Shown: piece by piece, positions 29,620 through 39,278 of the stretch
How the letters are laid out: each line of letters opens with the position of its first letter
How positions within the stretch are numbered: position 1 is the stretch's first letter
Assembly: GCA_026636295.1 (NCBI GenBank)
Contig: CP089451.1
Coordinates: 744,001 to 808,000, forward strand
Length of the DNA: 64,000 nucleotides
Source of the DNA: Medakamo hakoo
Taxonomy: Eukaryota; Chlorophyta; Trebouxiophyceae; Coccomyxaceae
Reading direction: 5' to 3'
The notes under the pieces: model-generated
What the model was told of the DNA's origin: nothing
Database searches by the model: none
What the model saw: only the letters and a program-made list of their open reading frames with translations
Made by a program: the position numbers and the translations under genes

Positions 29620-31010
29620 TCACCGCCGCCCGCGCTTGGCAGGCGGACCACGCCCACCGCGCCCTCGTCCACGCTGCTGCCGCGACCCCACCGCCGCCCC
29701 ACCACTCCCGCCCACCTCCCCAGCGCTCCACGCCTCCCACCCGCGCGCGCTCAGCGCCGCGGCCGCGCCCGCCGCCGCCGCCGCCGCCGCCCGGTCGCGG
29801 GCAGCAGCGCGCTTAGCCGCGGATTTGGAGGCTTTGATGAGGGGTTGAGGCGCGGGTTGAGGCGGCGGCGGCGGTGGAGGCGGCGGCCCCCGGTCCTCAA
29901 ACACGGCCAGGAGCGGCGGGCCGGCCGGGTCGGGCGGCGGACCGGCCTTGGGCGCGGGCGGCGCCGCCGCCGCGGCCGCAGCAGCGGCAAAGGCCGCCCG
30001 GTCGATGGGCTCGCCCACGCCCGCAGGAGGAGCGGTGACCGCGGTCGCGGCGGGCGGTGCGGCCACCGCCTCGCCCGCCGCCGGCGCGGCCCGCCCCTCA
30101 GCCCGCGCCGGCGGCCGCCACACGTCCAGCGCCCCACCCCGGCCCAGGACGCGCGGGATGGCCAGGCCAGACACCGAACGCGTGCGCGGACGACGAGCCG
30201 TGGCGGTCGCCTCCGCTTTCCCCCACCGCACCGCGACGACCGCGGGCAGGCGTGATGCGGGACTCCCCCCACCCCCACCCCCGCCTCCACCACCCCCCAC
30301 TTCTTTGGCCCACGGCGGCGGGGGCAAGCCCGCAAGTGGCGAGGCCGCGTTGTACGCCGCGGCGGCGGCTGCAGCGACGGCACCTCCCAAGGCAGCCGAC
30401 CGCGCGGCCAGGGCGAGGCCCGCGGCGGCCAGCGCTGGAAAGTAGCCGCGCGCCAGCGGGGCGGACAGGGCGGAGCCCGCAGCGCCAGCCGCTTCCACAA
30501 CAGCACCAGCAGCTGCAGCCGTCGCCAGCAGGGCTTTCAGGGCGGCGTGCAGGTCGGCCGGGCTGCCAGACCTCAGCGCCGCCTCCCACTTTGCAGGCGC
30601 GCCCGCCGCCACCAAACTCTTCAACCGCCGGTGCAGGCACTCCAGTTTCGCAAAGTGCGCGGATTTGCGGTGCTGCGACTTGTTGCGGTAGAGCAGGCGG
30701 GCCAGGAGGGCGGCGTCCCGGGTGAGGAGGGGTGGGGCCAGGGCGGACTGTGGTGTGTGTGCGTGTGTGTGTGTGTGTGTGTGTTGATGGGAGAGGGGGG
30801 CAGGTTGAGAGCGAGAGGGAAACGCATGCCTCTCTGCAGCAGGCCCGACGCACGCCGGCTGTCGGACGGCCGCGGCGCGGTAGTCGCCACGTGCAGGCCT
30901 GTGCAGCAGCTCGCCCTGCATGTCCAACCAAGCGGACAGCCCCAACGCACCCCATGGTTTTCCTCGCGGAGCCGCGTGATGAGCGCGGCGGCCGCGGCCG
31001 GTCCGGCCAT
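29620..31010 (-). CDS. NEPRO/DUF4477-like nucleolar protein (tentative)
   Basis: Two exons (complement 30951-31010 and 29620-30747) join in phase 0 through a GTGCGT...CACAG intron that ends in a CA microsatellite, giving 395 residues. The conserved core is early: DAALLARLLYRNKSQHRKS, then AHFAKLECLHRRLKSLVAAG, which matches the LLYKNxNQHR...xRL pattern of NEPRO/DUF4477 proteins. A hydrophobic helical section follows (LARGYFPALAAAGLALAARSAALGG), also expected there. In animals NEPRO is nucleolar and needed for rRNA processing. The C-terminal half is low-complexity and ends in GRGGRGPPAKRGRR, a nucleolar-type basic tail. Divergent from an F-box/LRR gene. The family call rests on one motif block. 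Confidence 0.55.
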
Positions 31011-31412
31011 TGTGTTTGGCCGTTTCTTGAGAGCCCCGTGCTGGGCTCTCAGTCGGCGATTGCGGCCTCCAGGAGCGTGCGGGGTCGAGGTCGACCTTAG
31101 GCGTGCGGCGAGTTGGACTGGAGCATGGCGGAGGGGCGTGTCGAGGCTGCGTGAGAAACAAAGAGACAGTGCGGGCGGCGAACGGGCTAGCCGAGAGCGT
31201 CTCACCTCCATTTTTTTTTTCTTGGGGTGCACACACAGCGAAGCGCTGGGCGGTCGCCCAGCGCTTTGCTTTTTCCTCCGCCACGCCCGCGTCCTGCTCC
31301 CCCGCCCACACGCCCCACTCTCACGCGCGGGGCATCCCGTGTGAGCGAAGAGAATCCTTCGCTCTTACCTGAGATCCGGACCTGGCCGGGACGACATCGG
31401 CAAAGGCACACC
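31011..31412. promoter_or_regulatory. Divergent promoter with three small hairpins
   Basis: The 402 bp between the NEPRO-like and F-box/LRR start codons contain three inverted repeats: 31028-31051 (9-bp arms), 31238-31269 (14-bp arms, one mismatch, GGTC loop) and 31343-31364 (8-bp arms). A T10 tract lies at 31211-31220. Regulatory function is inferred. Confidence 0.5.
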
Positions 31413-34118
31413 ATGGCGGCGGGCCGGACACCCGGCCCGGCCGATGCCCCCCTCCCCACGCTCGCGCCGTCCCCACCCTCCCCTCCTCCTTCCAGCGCCG
31501 CGGCCGCCCTCCCCGCCGACCTCCTCCGCGCCATCATGGCGGCCGTGCCGCCCGGCACGCGCCGTGCCGTGCGGGCCACGGCCAAGGGCTGGGCGGATGG
31601 AGACGCGCTGGACGTGCTCATTCCCGCGGCCCTGCCGCCGTCGCCGGCCGCCTGGGCGCCGTTTGCGGCGCTGCGCGGCCTGGACCTGCGGTCCGCGACC
31701 GCCCCACCCCCGGCCGCCCTGACGGCCGCCGTCCACGCCCTGCCCAGCCTCACGGCCCTGGCCTTGCGCGACGTTCCCGACTTCCCCCTCCTGGCGGCCG
31801 TCGCCGCCGCCGCGCCGCGCCGGCTGCGGGTCCTGCGCCTCGAGTGCGCGGCCGACCTGCCTGCTGGGGGGGAGGCCTCCGCGCGCCTGGGCCCGGCCGG
31901 CGACGCGCTCACGCCCGTCCTGGACCTGCTCGGCGCCTGCACCGAGCTGGACGTCGCGGGCCGCCGCGCCGTCTGGGGCGTGATCGGCGCACTGCGGGAA
32001 GCGGGCGTCGGGTGCGACCGGGGGGGCGCCGACGAGGCGGGCGGAGCGGGAGAGGGCGGCGGCGGCGGCGGCGGCGGCGGCGAAGGGGAGGTCGACCCGC
32101 TCCACCTCCGCCCCTCCCCACCCGACTCGCCACGGTCGGAGGCAGAAGACGCGTGGGAGGCCGACCACGGCGGCGGCGGGATCGATGACGACGAGGCGGC
32201 GCTCGCCGCCGAGGCCGAGGCGCTGAGGGCGGGCGGCGGCGACGGCGGCCTCCCACGCGACGAGCTGCGGGCCGCCCGCCTGGACTCGGGGCGGGCGGCG
32301 GCGCCGCGCGTGCGTCCAGGGCCGCCGCCGCACCCCGTCCGGTTCGGCACCCTGACAAAAGTGGCGCTGGACGTCGCGTTCCCGACGACGGCGACGCGGC
32401 CGCCGGACACGCGGGCCGGGTCCGCGCCCTGGGTCGGCGACCCGCCGCCGCCGCCCGCGCCGCCCGGCCCGCCGCCGTCCCGCCGGGGCCCCGGCGACGA
32501 AGCCGCCGCGGCGGTCGCGCTGTTCAACCAGCCCCTGGGCCTGCCGTGCCTCGCCCACCTGTCCGTCGTCTGTCCGGGCGGGCGGCAGCGGGCCGGCCTG
32601 CCCGGCTACGACGCCTGGGGCGCGCCCCACCACCCCGCGCGCGACAGCCCCGACCTGTGGGCGCCGTCCCTGGCCTTTGCCCTGGCTGCCGCGCTGCACG
32701 CCCGGCACCGGGCGGGCGCGCGCTCGCTGCGCTCCCTCCACCTGGCCGGCTGGCCGCTCGGCGCCGTGGGCGCGCACCCGCGCACGCTCGCCGTACTGGC
32801 GAGCGCCTGCCCCGGCCTGGAGACGCTGCGACTGGACGGCGGGCCCGGCGTGGCGCCGCCCGACGCGCGGGCGTGGGACGCCGCGCTCCGCCTCCCGCCG
32901 CCCGCCGCGGACGAAGCGGTCGGCCTGGCTGGTGGGGCGTCGTGCGCTTCTTTCTCGGCCGACCGGCCCCCGGCCTTCTTCCCACGCCTCAAGGTGCTCG
33001 TCGCGTCCCAGGGCCTGTTTGCGCGCTCGGCGTCCGCCTTTGCCGCCGCGGCGGGCGCGGCCGGCGCCTTGCCGGCGTTGCAGCATGTCAGCCTGGTGGG
33101 CGGCGTGGGCGGCGAGGGGTGCGCGCCCGACCCGGGGGGCGGCCTGGGCGGCGCGGCTGCTGCGGGGCGCCTGCGCACGCTGCGCTGCGCTGCCGCCCAT
33201 GTCAAGGCGTGCGCCGCCGCCATGCCCGCCGGCTGCAGGGTGGTGGACTTGCGGGCGGAGGCGGAGGGCGACGGCCTGGGCCCGGACGACGTCGCCCGCC
33301 TCGCGTCCGCCTCGCCGGGGCTGGTCGCGGCGTCCCTCCCGCTCGGCGGGGCCGGCTGGGCCGACGCCGGCCGCGCGTCCGCCGCCCTGCGCTGCCTGGC
33401 GGCCCGGTGCCGGGGGCTGCGCTCGCTCACGCTCGAGGTGTGGGGCGGCGAAGCGGCCGCGGCCGCCCTGTTTCCCGCGCTGGGCGACCTGCTGGCCGCC
33501 TGCCCGGTCGCGGACCTCGAGGTCGCGGCCGCCATGGAGGCCGCTTGGGACGGGGCCGCTTGGGGCGGGGACGGGGCCGCCTGCTCGGCGGTCTGCTCCG
33601 CCCTCACGGCCGCCCTGGCGCGGGGCGCCCACTTGCGCCGGGTGTGCGTGCGGCGCGTGCCCGGCGGCGTGTGCGCGGGCTTGGTCGCGACGCTCGCGGC
33701 GGCCGCGCCGCACCTGTCGGCGCTCGTGGTCGTGTCCGACGCGCCGCCCGCCCTGCCGCCGGGCCTGGCTGCCCAGCTGGCCGCCCGGCGCGTATCGCTC
33801 GGCACGCCCCGCTCCGGCCCGCCCTCCATCCCCAGCCCGCTGCACCACCTGTGGCTGCCCGGCCCGGGCGGCGCGGTCGGGACAACCGTCGTGGCGTCGG
33901 CCGACGTGCGCGGCGGTGCTGGGAGGGGGTGGCCGGCCGGCTGGCAGCCCGGCGTCGGACCCGCGCCTGGCGCCGTGTCGGCGGGCGTGCTGTGGTGGCA
34001 CACGTCGCCGGTGACGCCGCGCGGCGAGCCGGGGTGCGGCGCGGCCATTGTGCCGGGCGACCCGTACTCGGCCGCCGCGGCCGCCGCCCGCTGGTGGGAG
34101 GAGCCCGGCTTTTGTTGA
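31413..34118 (+). CDS. F-box/LRR protein
   Basis: Single exon, 901 residues from the ATG at 31413. After a Pro/Ser leader, residues 33-62 (LPADLLRAIMAAVPPGTRRAVRATAKGW) form an F-box. Leucine-rich repeats with spacing LRxLxL follow: FAALRGLDLRSA, LPSLTALALRDVPDFPLL, LRVLRLECAADL, ARSLRSLHLAGWPL, CPGLETLRLDGGPG, LPALQHVSLVGG, CRGLRSLTLEVWGG and APHLSALVVVS. A Gly-rich, acidic insertion (about residues 205-270) splits the repeats. As in other F-box/LRR proteins the repeats probably capture substrates for an SCF ubiquitin ligase; the target is unknown. A TGTAA motif directly follows the stop. The matching 938-codon antisense frame is rejected. Confidence 0.85.
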   Translation: MAAGRTPGPADAPLPTLAPSPPSPPPSSAAAALPADLLRAIMAAVPPGTRRAVRATAKGWADGDALDVLIPAALPPSPAAWAPFAALRGLDLRSATAPPPAALTAAVHALPSLTALALRDVPDFPLLAAVAAAAPRRLRVLRLECAADLPAGGEASARLGPAGDALTPVLDLLGACTELDVAGRRAVWGVIGALREAGVGCDRGGADEAGGAGEGGGGGGGGGEGEVDPLHLRPSPPDSPRSEAEDAWEADHGGGGIDDDEAALAAEAEALRAGGGDGGLPRDELRAARLDSGRAAAPRVRPGPPPHPVRFGTLTKVALDVAFPTTATRPPDTRAGSAPWVGDPPPPPAPPGPPPSRRGPGDEAAAAVALFNQPLGLPCLAHLSVVCPGGRQRAGLPGYDAWGAPHHPARDSPDLWAPSLAFALAAALHARHRAGARSLRSLHLAGWPLGAVGAHPRTLAVLASACPGLETLRLDGGPGVAPPDARAWDAALRLPPPAADEAVGLAGGASCASFSADRPPAFFPRLKVLVASQGLFARSASAFAAAAGAAGALPALQHVSLVGGVGGEGCAPDPGGGLGGAAAAGRLRTLRCAAAHVKACAAAMPAGCRVVDLRAEAEGDGLGPDDVARLASASPGLVAASLPLGGAGWADAGRASAALRCLAARCRGLRSLTLEVWGGEAAAAALFPALGDLLAACPVADLEVAAAMEAAWDGAAWGGDGAACSAVCSALTAALARGAHLRRVCVRRVPGGVCAGLVATLAAAAPHLSALVVVSDAPPALPPGLAAQLAARRVSLGTPRSGPPSIPSPLHHLWLPGPGGAVGTTVVASADVRGGAGRGWPAGWQPGVGPAPGAVSAGVLWWHTSPVTPRGEPGCGAAIVPGDPYSAAAAAARWWEEPGFC

Positions 34119-34193
34119 TGTAAGGCAAAACAATTGTTTGTGTTGTGACACGGCGCGCGTCCCGCGTCCCCATCCACCCAATCTCCACCCTCG

Positions 34194-35261
34194 CTACGGC
34201 GCCGCGCCGGCAAAGAGGTCAGCCCACGGCCGGCGCGCTGCGACCACCCCGCCGCCGCCCCCACTCTTCTCCGCGACGACTTCGACCACCTTGCCCGCCG
34301 CCTCGTCCGTCACGAGCGCGGCGACGCACACGTCCGCGACCTGACCACGGCTGATGGACCCGGGCGCCCGGCGGCCGGGCGGCAGGCCGATGCCGTCGGG
34401 GCCGGTCATCACGAGCCCCGCCGACCCGGCGCGCTGGGCGGAGGGGGTCGAGGACGACGGCGCGCCGCCGTTCTTCAGGCCGCCCGGCCGCACGACCGTC
34501 AGGCGGTCGCCCAGGGCCGACCGCTGCAGCGCTTCTTCCGCGCGCTTCTTCCAAAACAGCACCAGGCCCGGGAAGGCGGCCTGGGCCAGCGGGTCGTCCG
34601 CGCCGATGGACGAGACGAAGACGAGGCGCTTGAGCGACTTGGTCTTGCCTTGCGCCTCCAGCGCCGCCAGCAAGTTTTCGACGCCGCTGAGCTCAACGGC
34701 GCGAGAGGCCAGCGGGTTGGCGGCGGACGCCAAGCCACGTGCCAGGCCGACGGGGCCGGCCTTGGCCGCGCGCTTGAGTGCGCCCAGCGAGTTGGAGCCG
34801 GCCGCCCACACGATGCAATTGAAGTCGTCTCCCGCCGCTTGCAAGGCGGTGGACAGAGACCCATAGCGGGTGACGTCACCCGTCACGATGGCCGTGGACG
34901 CCGGCAGGACGGCGCGGGCGGACGCGGCGTCGCGGACGAGCGCGGTCGTGGGGACGCCTTCCGCCGCGAGCGCGGCGCACACCTCCCGCCCCGTCCCGCC
35001 CGCCCCGCCAACGACGAGGACGTTGAGGCCGTCGAAAGACGAGGACGCGGAGGGCAGGGCGATCGTGGGAATGACTTCCGCGTCGGAGGGCAGGCCGGAA
35101 TCGTTGGCGGTCGCGGACGGGGGCGGCGGGCCGGGCGCGCGGGCGGGCGGGCGCGTCGGTTTCGCGGCGCGCGGCCACGTCGCACCGGCGCCGAGGCCGG
35201 GCCGGCTGACGATCGCGGGCGACGCACGCGGCCGCACAACACCAGGCGTCGAAGTCAGCAT
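34194..35261 (-). CDS. NmrA-like Rossmann-fold protein, probably chloroplastic
   Basis: Single-exon gene of 355 residues from the ATG at 35261. The first 65 or so residues are Arg/Pro/Ala-rich like a transit peptide. A Rossmann fold follows: VLVVGGAGGTGREVCAALA (GxxGxxG dinucleotide loop), TTALVRDAASARAVL, VTGDVTRYGSLSTAL, CIVWAAGSN, KRLVFVSSIGADD, then RLTVVRPGGLKNGG and ISRGQVADVCVAALV. This arrangement is that of atypical short-chain dehydrogenases of the NmrA or TIC62-like group in plastids. The Tyr-x3-Lys catalytic pair of classical SDRs is not evident, so it may bind NADP(H) without classical catalysis. It lies 75 bp from the convergent F-box/LRR stop. Confidence 0.8.
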   Translation of the reverse strand: MLTSTPGVVRPRASPAIVSRPGLGAGATWPRAAKPTRPPARAPGPPPPSATANDSGLPSDAEVIPTIALPSASSSFDGLNVLVVGGAGGTGREVCAALAAEGVPTTALVRDAASARAVLPASTAIVTGDVTRYGSLSTALQAAGDDFNCIVWAAGSNSLGALKRAAKAGPVGLARGLASAANPLASRAVELSGVENLLAALEAQGKTKSLKRLVFVSSIGADDPLAQAAFPGLVLFWKKRAEEALQRSALGDRLTVVRPGGLKNGGAPSSSTPSAQRAGSAGLVMTGPDGIGLPPGRRAPGSISRGQVADVCVAALVTDEAAGKVVEVVAEKSGGGGGVVAARRPWADLFAGAAP

Positions 35262-35512
35262 CCTGGAGCTGTCAGACAGGGCGAGAAATGTCAAGGTTGC
35301 GGCCGGCAAAGGGCGTGGGCGGCGCCGTGAGAGGGAATGCGCACACGAGCGGAACAGCGCAGTGTGCGCACGGCGAGGAGGGGGCCGGGACCTTCCCCCA
35401 GTGTCGCTGTGGATCAATCCACCCCCCCATCCATCCCTGCCGCGCGCGGCCTTGGTCACGCGCGAGCGGCAGACGGTCCGAAACCAAGGCGCCATCACAT
35501 CCCTCTCATGCG

Positions 35513-36864
35513 TCACACGACCACCCGCACCGCGACCACCGTCACGTCGTCCGTCGACCCGGCCGCCTGCGCCGCGGCCGTCAGCGCCGCGCCGACCGCG
35601 GCCGCGCCCGACGCCGGCCCGACCTGCGCCACGATGGCCGCCACCTCTTCGTTGCTCAGCCCCCCGCCCCCGCCGCGCTCCACGTTGGCGAACAGGCCGT
35701 CGCTCGCGACGACCACCCACGCGTCCTCGCCCGGCGCCAGGGCGGTGAGGGTGATGTCCGGCTGGGCGATGACGCCGAAGCCGGACGAATAGCCGTCCGA
35801 CCCGGCGGAGATGCCCTCGAATTGCAGGGAGCCTTTCATGCTGAGTGTGTTCGTCGGGGTGTGGGGGCGGGTGGGAGGGGCGCACGGGGCGGGGCGGGTT
35901 TTCTGTGAGAGGGAGGGCGTGCGTGCGCGTGGTGGCTTTCCCCCCTCCCGAAACCACCCGCCCCCGTCTAACCCACAGACAAAAAAGAAAAAAAAAGGAC
36001 GTACTATGCGTCGCCAAACGCGCGCGACAGCGCGAGGATGCCGCCCGCCCGCCAGGTGCCGCCAACCCAGCGGACCAGCGGCATTTTGGGGTTGGGGTTG
36101 GTGCGCTCGATGCGCTCGCGCTCCTCATCCGCGTCGGGGACGTGGTCGGTCGTCAGCTGGGTCACGCGTCCGTCGGGCCGGATGAGGAGCACGCGCGCGT
36201 CGCCGACACCGGCTGCCAGGAGGGTGGGCGCGCCGCCCGCCCCGCCCGCCACAATGCCCGCCACCGCGGCCGTCGACCCGCACTTGGACCCGCCCACCCC
36301 GCGCTCGCCCATGCCGAGCAGGCCGCCCGGCGCGAGGAGGCGCCGGTCGGCGGCCAGGAACGCGTCGGACACGCTCTTCTCCGGCGACGCCGGGTTCCAG
36401 CCCTTGTCGATGATTTTTGCCAGGTTGGACACCAGCCAGTCGGCCGTGGCGGACCCGCCGTGGCCATCAAAGACGGCGGCATAGGTGGAAAAGGCGGCGG
36501 CCGTGCCGGTGGGCTGGTGGGAGGGAGGGGAGGGGAGGGGGAAGCGGCGTGGTGGTGGTCGTGAGAGGGGTTGGGTGGGCAGGAGAGCAGGTGGTGTGTG
36601 GGAGGGTCGGACGGGCCGAGCGCGCCCGAATGCGTCGCGCGCCACCCCTCCCTGCTCACGCCTCCGCCTCACCTCGAGCACGCTCCTGTCCTCGTTGACC
36701 TTGCGCGACGTGCCCTGGACCGTGGCTTTAGCGGCGTCGGCGATCTTGACGGAGGTGGAGGCGGGGGGCGCGGCGGACGCGCGCACGCTGCCACGGCGGA
36801 CGGCAGGGGCGCCGCGTGCTGGCGCGCAGCGCGGAGTCAGCGCGGCCGTGCGCATAGTCTGCAT
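35513..36864 (-). CDS. PP2C-family protein phosphatase, probably plastid-targeted
   Basis: Three exons (complement 36673-36864, 36005-36513, 35513-35840) close in phase to 342 residues from the ATG at 36864; an in-frame ATG at 36855 is an equal candidate. The Arg/Ala-rich leader (TPRCAPARGAPAVRRGSVRA) looks like a transit peptide. PP2C motifs run in order: GTSRKVNEDR, YAAVFDGHGG (metal-binding DGH), VGDARVLLIRPDG, LTTDHVPD, ILALSRAFGDAYMKG across the second splice, WVVVASDGLF and STDDVTVVAVRV. All expected aspartates are present, so an active Mn/Mg-dependent Ser/Thr phosphatase is expected. Plastid members include state-transition phosphatases; the substrate cannot be told from sequence. Confidence 0.88.
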
Positions 36865-37016
36865 GTGGGAGAGGAGCGCTGCGCACGCGAACAGGAAACA
36901 ACGACGCACACGGGCTTAAGTGCGTGTGAAAAGAGGGGGCGAAGAGAGAGGAACAACAAAAGACAGGCGCAGGGGAGCGTTGCACACCTCGCCCCCCCGC
37001 CCCACTCCCCGCTCGT

Positions 37017-38975
37017 TCACCCCGCCAACGCTTCCCTCGCCAGCGCGTCGTACAGCCGGGCCAGCAGCGGGGAACGAGCATAGTCTCCGTCTCTTTCCAA
37101 GGCCGCGACGATGTCTCGCAGGCCCACGGAGAGAGGGGCGGGGCCGCCAGGCCCGGCCGCCGCCGCCGCTGCGGGGGCGGTGGCCACGGCGGGCCGGGGC
37201 GCGCGCGCCCGCCCCGCGCTCGCGGCGCCCCACTTCGCCCACTTGGCCGCTGCGCCGCCGCCGCCCACGGCCGCGGACGCGGCGGCCGCCGCGTCCCGGG
37301 CAGCCGTGCGTTCGGCTTCCGCCGCGGCGACGCGGGCCGCGCGCGCGCGGGCCGCATCGTCCACAGCGCCAGCGCGCTTGCGGCCACGGCCGCCGCCGCC
37401 CCCGCCGGCCGCATCCGCCTCAGCCCGCGCGGCCGCCCGCTCCTCGGCCGCCACCCGCCCAGCCCTGTCCACGGCTTGCACGCGGTGCGCGCCGCCGCCG
37501 TCCGGGTGGAGGACGATGCCCAGGGACGCCGGGTCGGCCGTCCCGTCGGTCGCGGCGCGGCGCGGCGCGTCGGCGCGCGCGGCCGCGGCTTTCAGCGCCG
37601 CAGCCAGGACGGTCGCCACGTGCGCTTCGGCCGCTGGGGACAGCAGCGCCGCCAGCCCCGCCCCGTCCGCAGTCGCCAGACCTGCGCGGGTGGCAGCCTC
37701 CGTCGCGGCGGCCGCCAGGGGCCTGGCGTTTAAAAACGGCGGGTCGGGCCCGCCCAGGCGGTCGAGCATGCCGCGCGGGGCGGTGCCCGCGCCGCCGCCG
37801 CCCGCCGCCGCCGCCGCCCGGCTGCGCAGCAGGGTCTCTTCTTCCGCCAGGTCCACGCCAGTCCCCGTCAGGACGTCGGCCGCGATGGGCTGGGGTTCTT
37901 CACCTGCGCGGGCGGACGGCGGGCGGCCCGGGCCCGGTGGAGGCGGCGGCGGAGGCTGGGCGGGCGGCGGCGGCGGCGGCGGCGCGCCCCACCCCGGCGG
38001 CGGCGGGTGCGCGGCCGCGCCCGCGCCCGCCGACCGCCCGGCCGCCGCAGCGACAGCCGCCGCCGCCGCCTCGGCCGCCTGCCGCTCCACGTGCGCCGCG
38101 CCTCCACCACCCGCCGCGCCCGCCGCCGCCGCCGCGCGCGCCGCCATCAGCTCCCGCAACGCCTCCTTCCCCGTGATGTCCGCCAGCGCTTTCTGCCAGG
38201 CCGACACGGCCGCCGGGTCGGACCCGTGCGGCGGCCGGGCCGCAATGTGGGCCGAGAAGGCCGCGTACCGGTCCGGCGCCAGGTTGGCCCGCGCCCAGGC
38301 GATCAGGTCGGACCCGTGGACGGCCGCGGCCGCGGCGCCGGCCGCGGAGGCCGGGACGGCCGGCGTCGGCAGCGGCGGCGGCACGAAGGGTTGCCGGGCA
38401 GCTGCGGCCGCGACGGCGGCGGCCGCGGCGGCGGCGGCGGCTTGCTGGACCGCCGCGGCCTGCTGCTGGGCGGCCGCGTTGGCCTGGGGGGGGGGGGGGG
38501 CGCGAGGATGAGGATGGGCGGGGAAGGTTGAGGGCCGTGGGGCGGGGGGGGGGGGGGATCGGACAGAGCACACCCACCCCGCCACGCGCCCTCCCACCCT
38601 CCCACCACCCACGCCCCAAACTCACCTGTAGCCAGGCCGTCGCCTGCTGGGTGGCCACGCCTGGCGCGGCCGGGTGGGTGTGCACAGGAGGCGGCGCGTG
38701 GTGGATGGTGGGAGGAGGCGCGGGCGGCGCGGCCGTGACTGGTGGTGGCGCCGCCGCAGCACCGGCCAGCTGTGCTTGCAGCCGGGCGGCGAAGGCCGGG
38801 TCATCCGCGGGCGGAGCCTGAGTGTGTGCGGGTGTGCGCAGGTGAGTGGCACGGCCGGTGGCGGGGAACGACGGCGAGGATGCATTGAGCCGAGCAAGCG
38901 CACCGCCGCGACCGCGTCGTCCTCGTCGTCGGACAGGAGGTCGCCGAAATCGTTGTTGGCCGGCGGGTGCGACAT
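37017..38975 (-). CDS. TAF4: TFIID subunit TAF4
   Basis: Three exons (complement 38904-38975, 38626-38817, 37017-38483; all phase 0) give 576 residues. The start is acidic (FGDLLSDDEDD), as in plant TAF4. Then come long Ala/Gln/Pro tracts and an RST-like segment (DLIAWARANL...AWQKALADITGKEALRELMA). The conserved C-terminus is diagnostic: ADVLTGTGVDLAEEETLL, PPFLNARPLAAAATEA, SPAAEAHVATVLAAALKAAA, AAAKWAKWG and VGLRDIVAALERDGDYARS, then LLARLYDALARE, the usual TAF4 ending. TAF4 pairs with TAF12 through its histone fold inside TFIID in the nucleus. Poly-Ala, poly-Pro and poly-Gln stretches reflect base composition. Divergent from SAS10 with 303 bp between starts. Confidence 0.85.
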
Positions 38976-39278
38976 GGTTGAGACAGGGGGCGCTTCTAGC
39001 TTGCGTGTCAAGGGCTGGGCCTGGGCCCGCGTGTTTCCCCCCTTGCCGGGAGGAGGAGGAGGAAGGCGGAGTGAGGGAGACCGCACCGCCTACGCCCGCC
39101 CCTTCACTGTTCCTTTTCGCCGCTCGACTTTTTTTTCTTGTCGGCGGCAGCGGGCACACATCCACCCAAGCCGCTCCGAGCAAGCACACACACTAAGAGG
39201 AGATCCACACGCTCCTGCTTCCTCTCGTGCACGGGAAACTCGCATCCGGACGCTCCCTCTTCTCGTTTCTAGCGACAA
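38976..39278. promoter_or_regulatory. Divergent promoter: TAF4 / SAS10
   Basis: A 303-bp interval with a purine-rich GGAGGA patch near 39050-39066 and a T8 tract at 39129-39136. Shared promoter inferred from geometry. Confidence 0.4.

Noticed and set aside
31365-34181. 938-codon minus-strand frame
   Set aside because: Exactly opposite the F-box/LRR gene, whose sense strand has an F-box and LRRs; the antisense translation has none.
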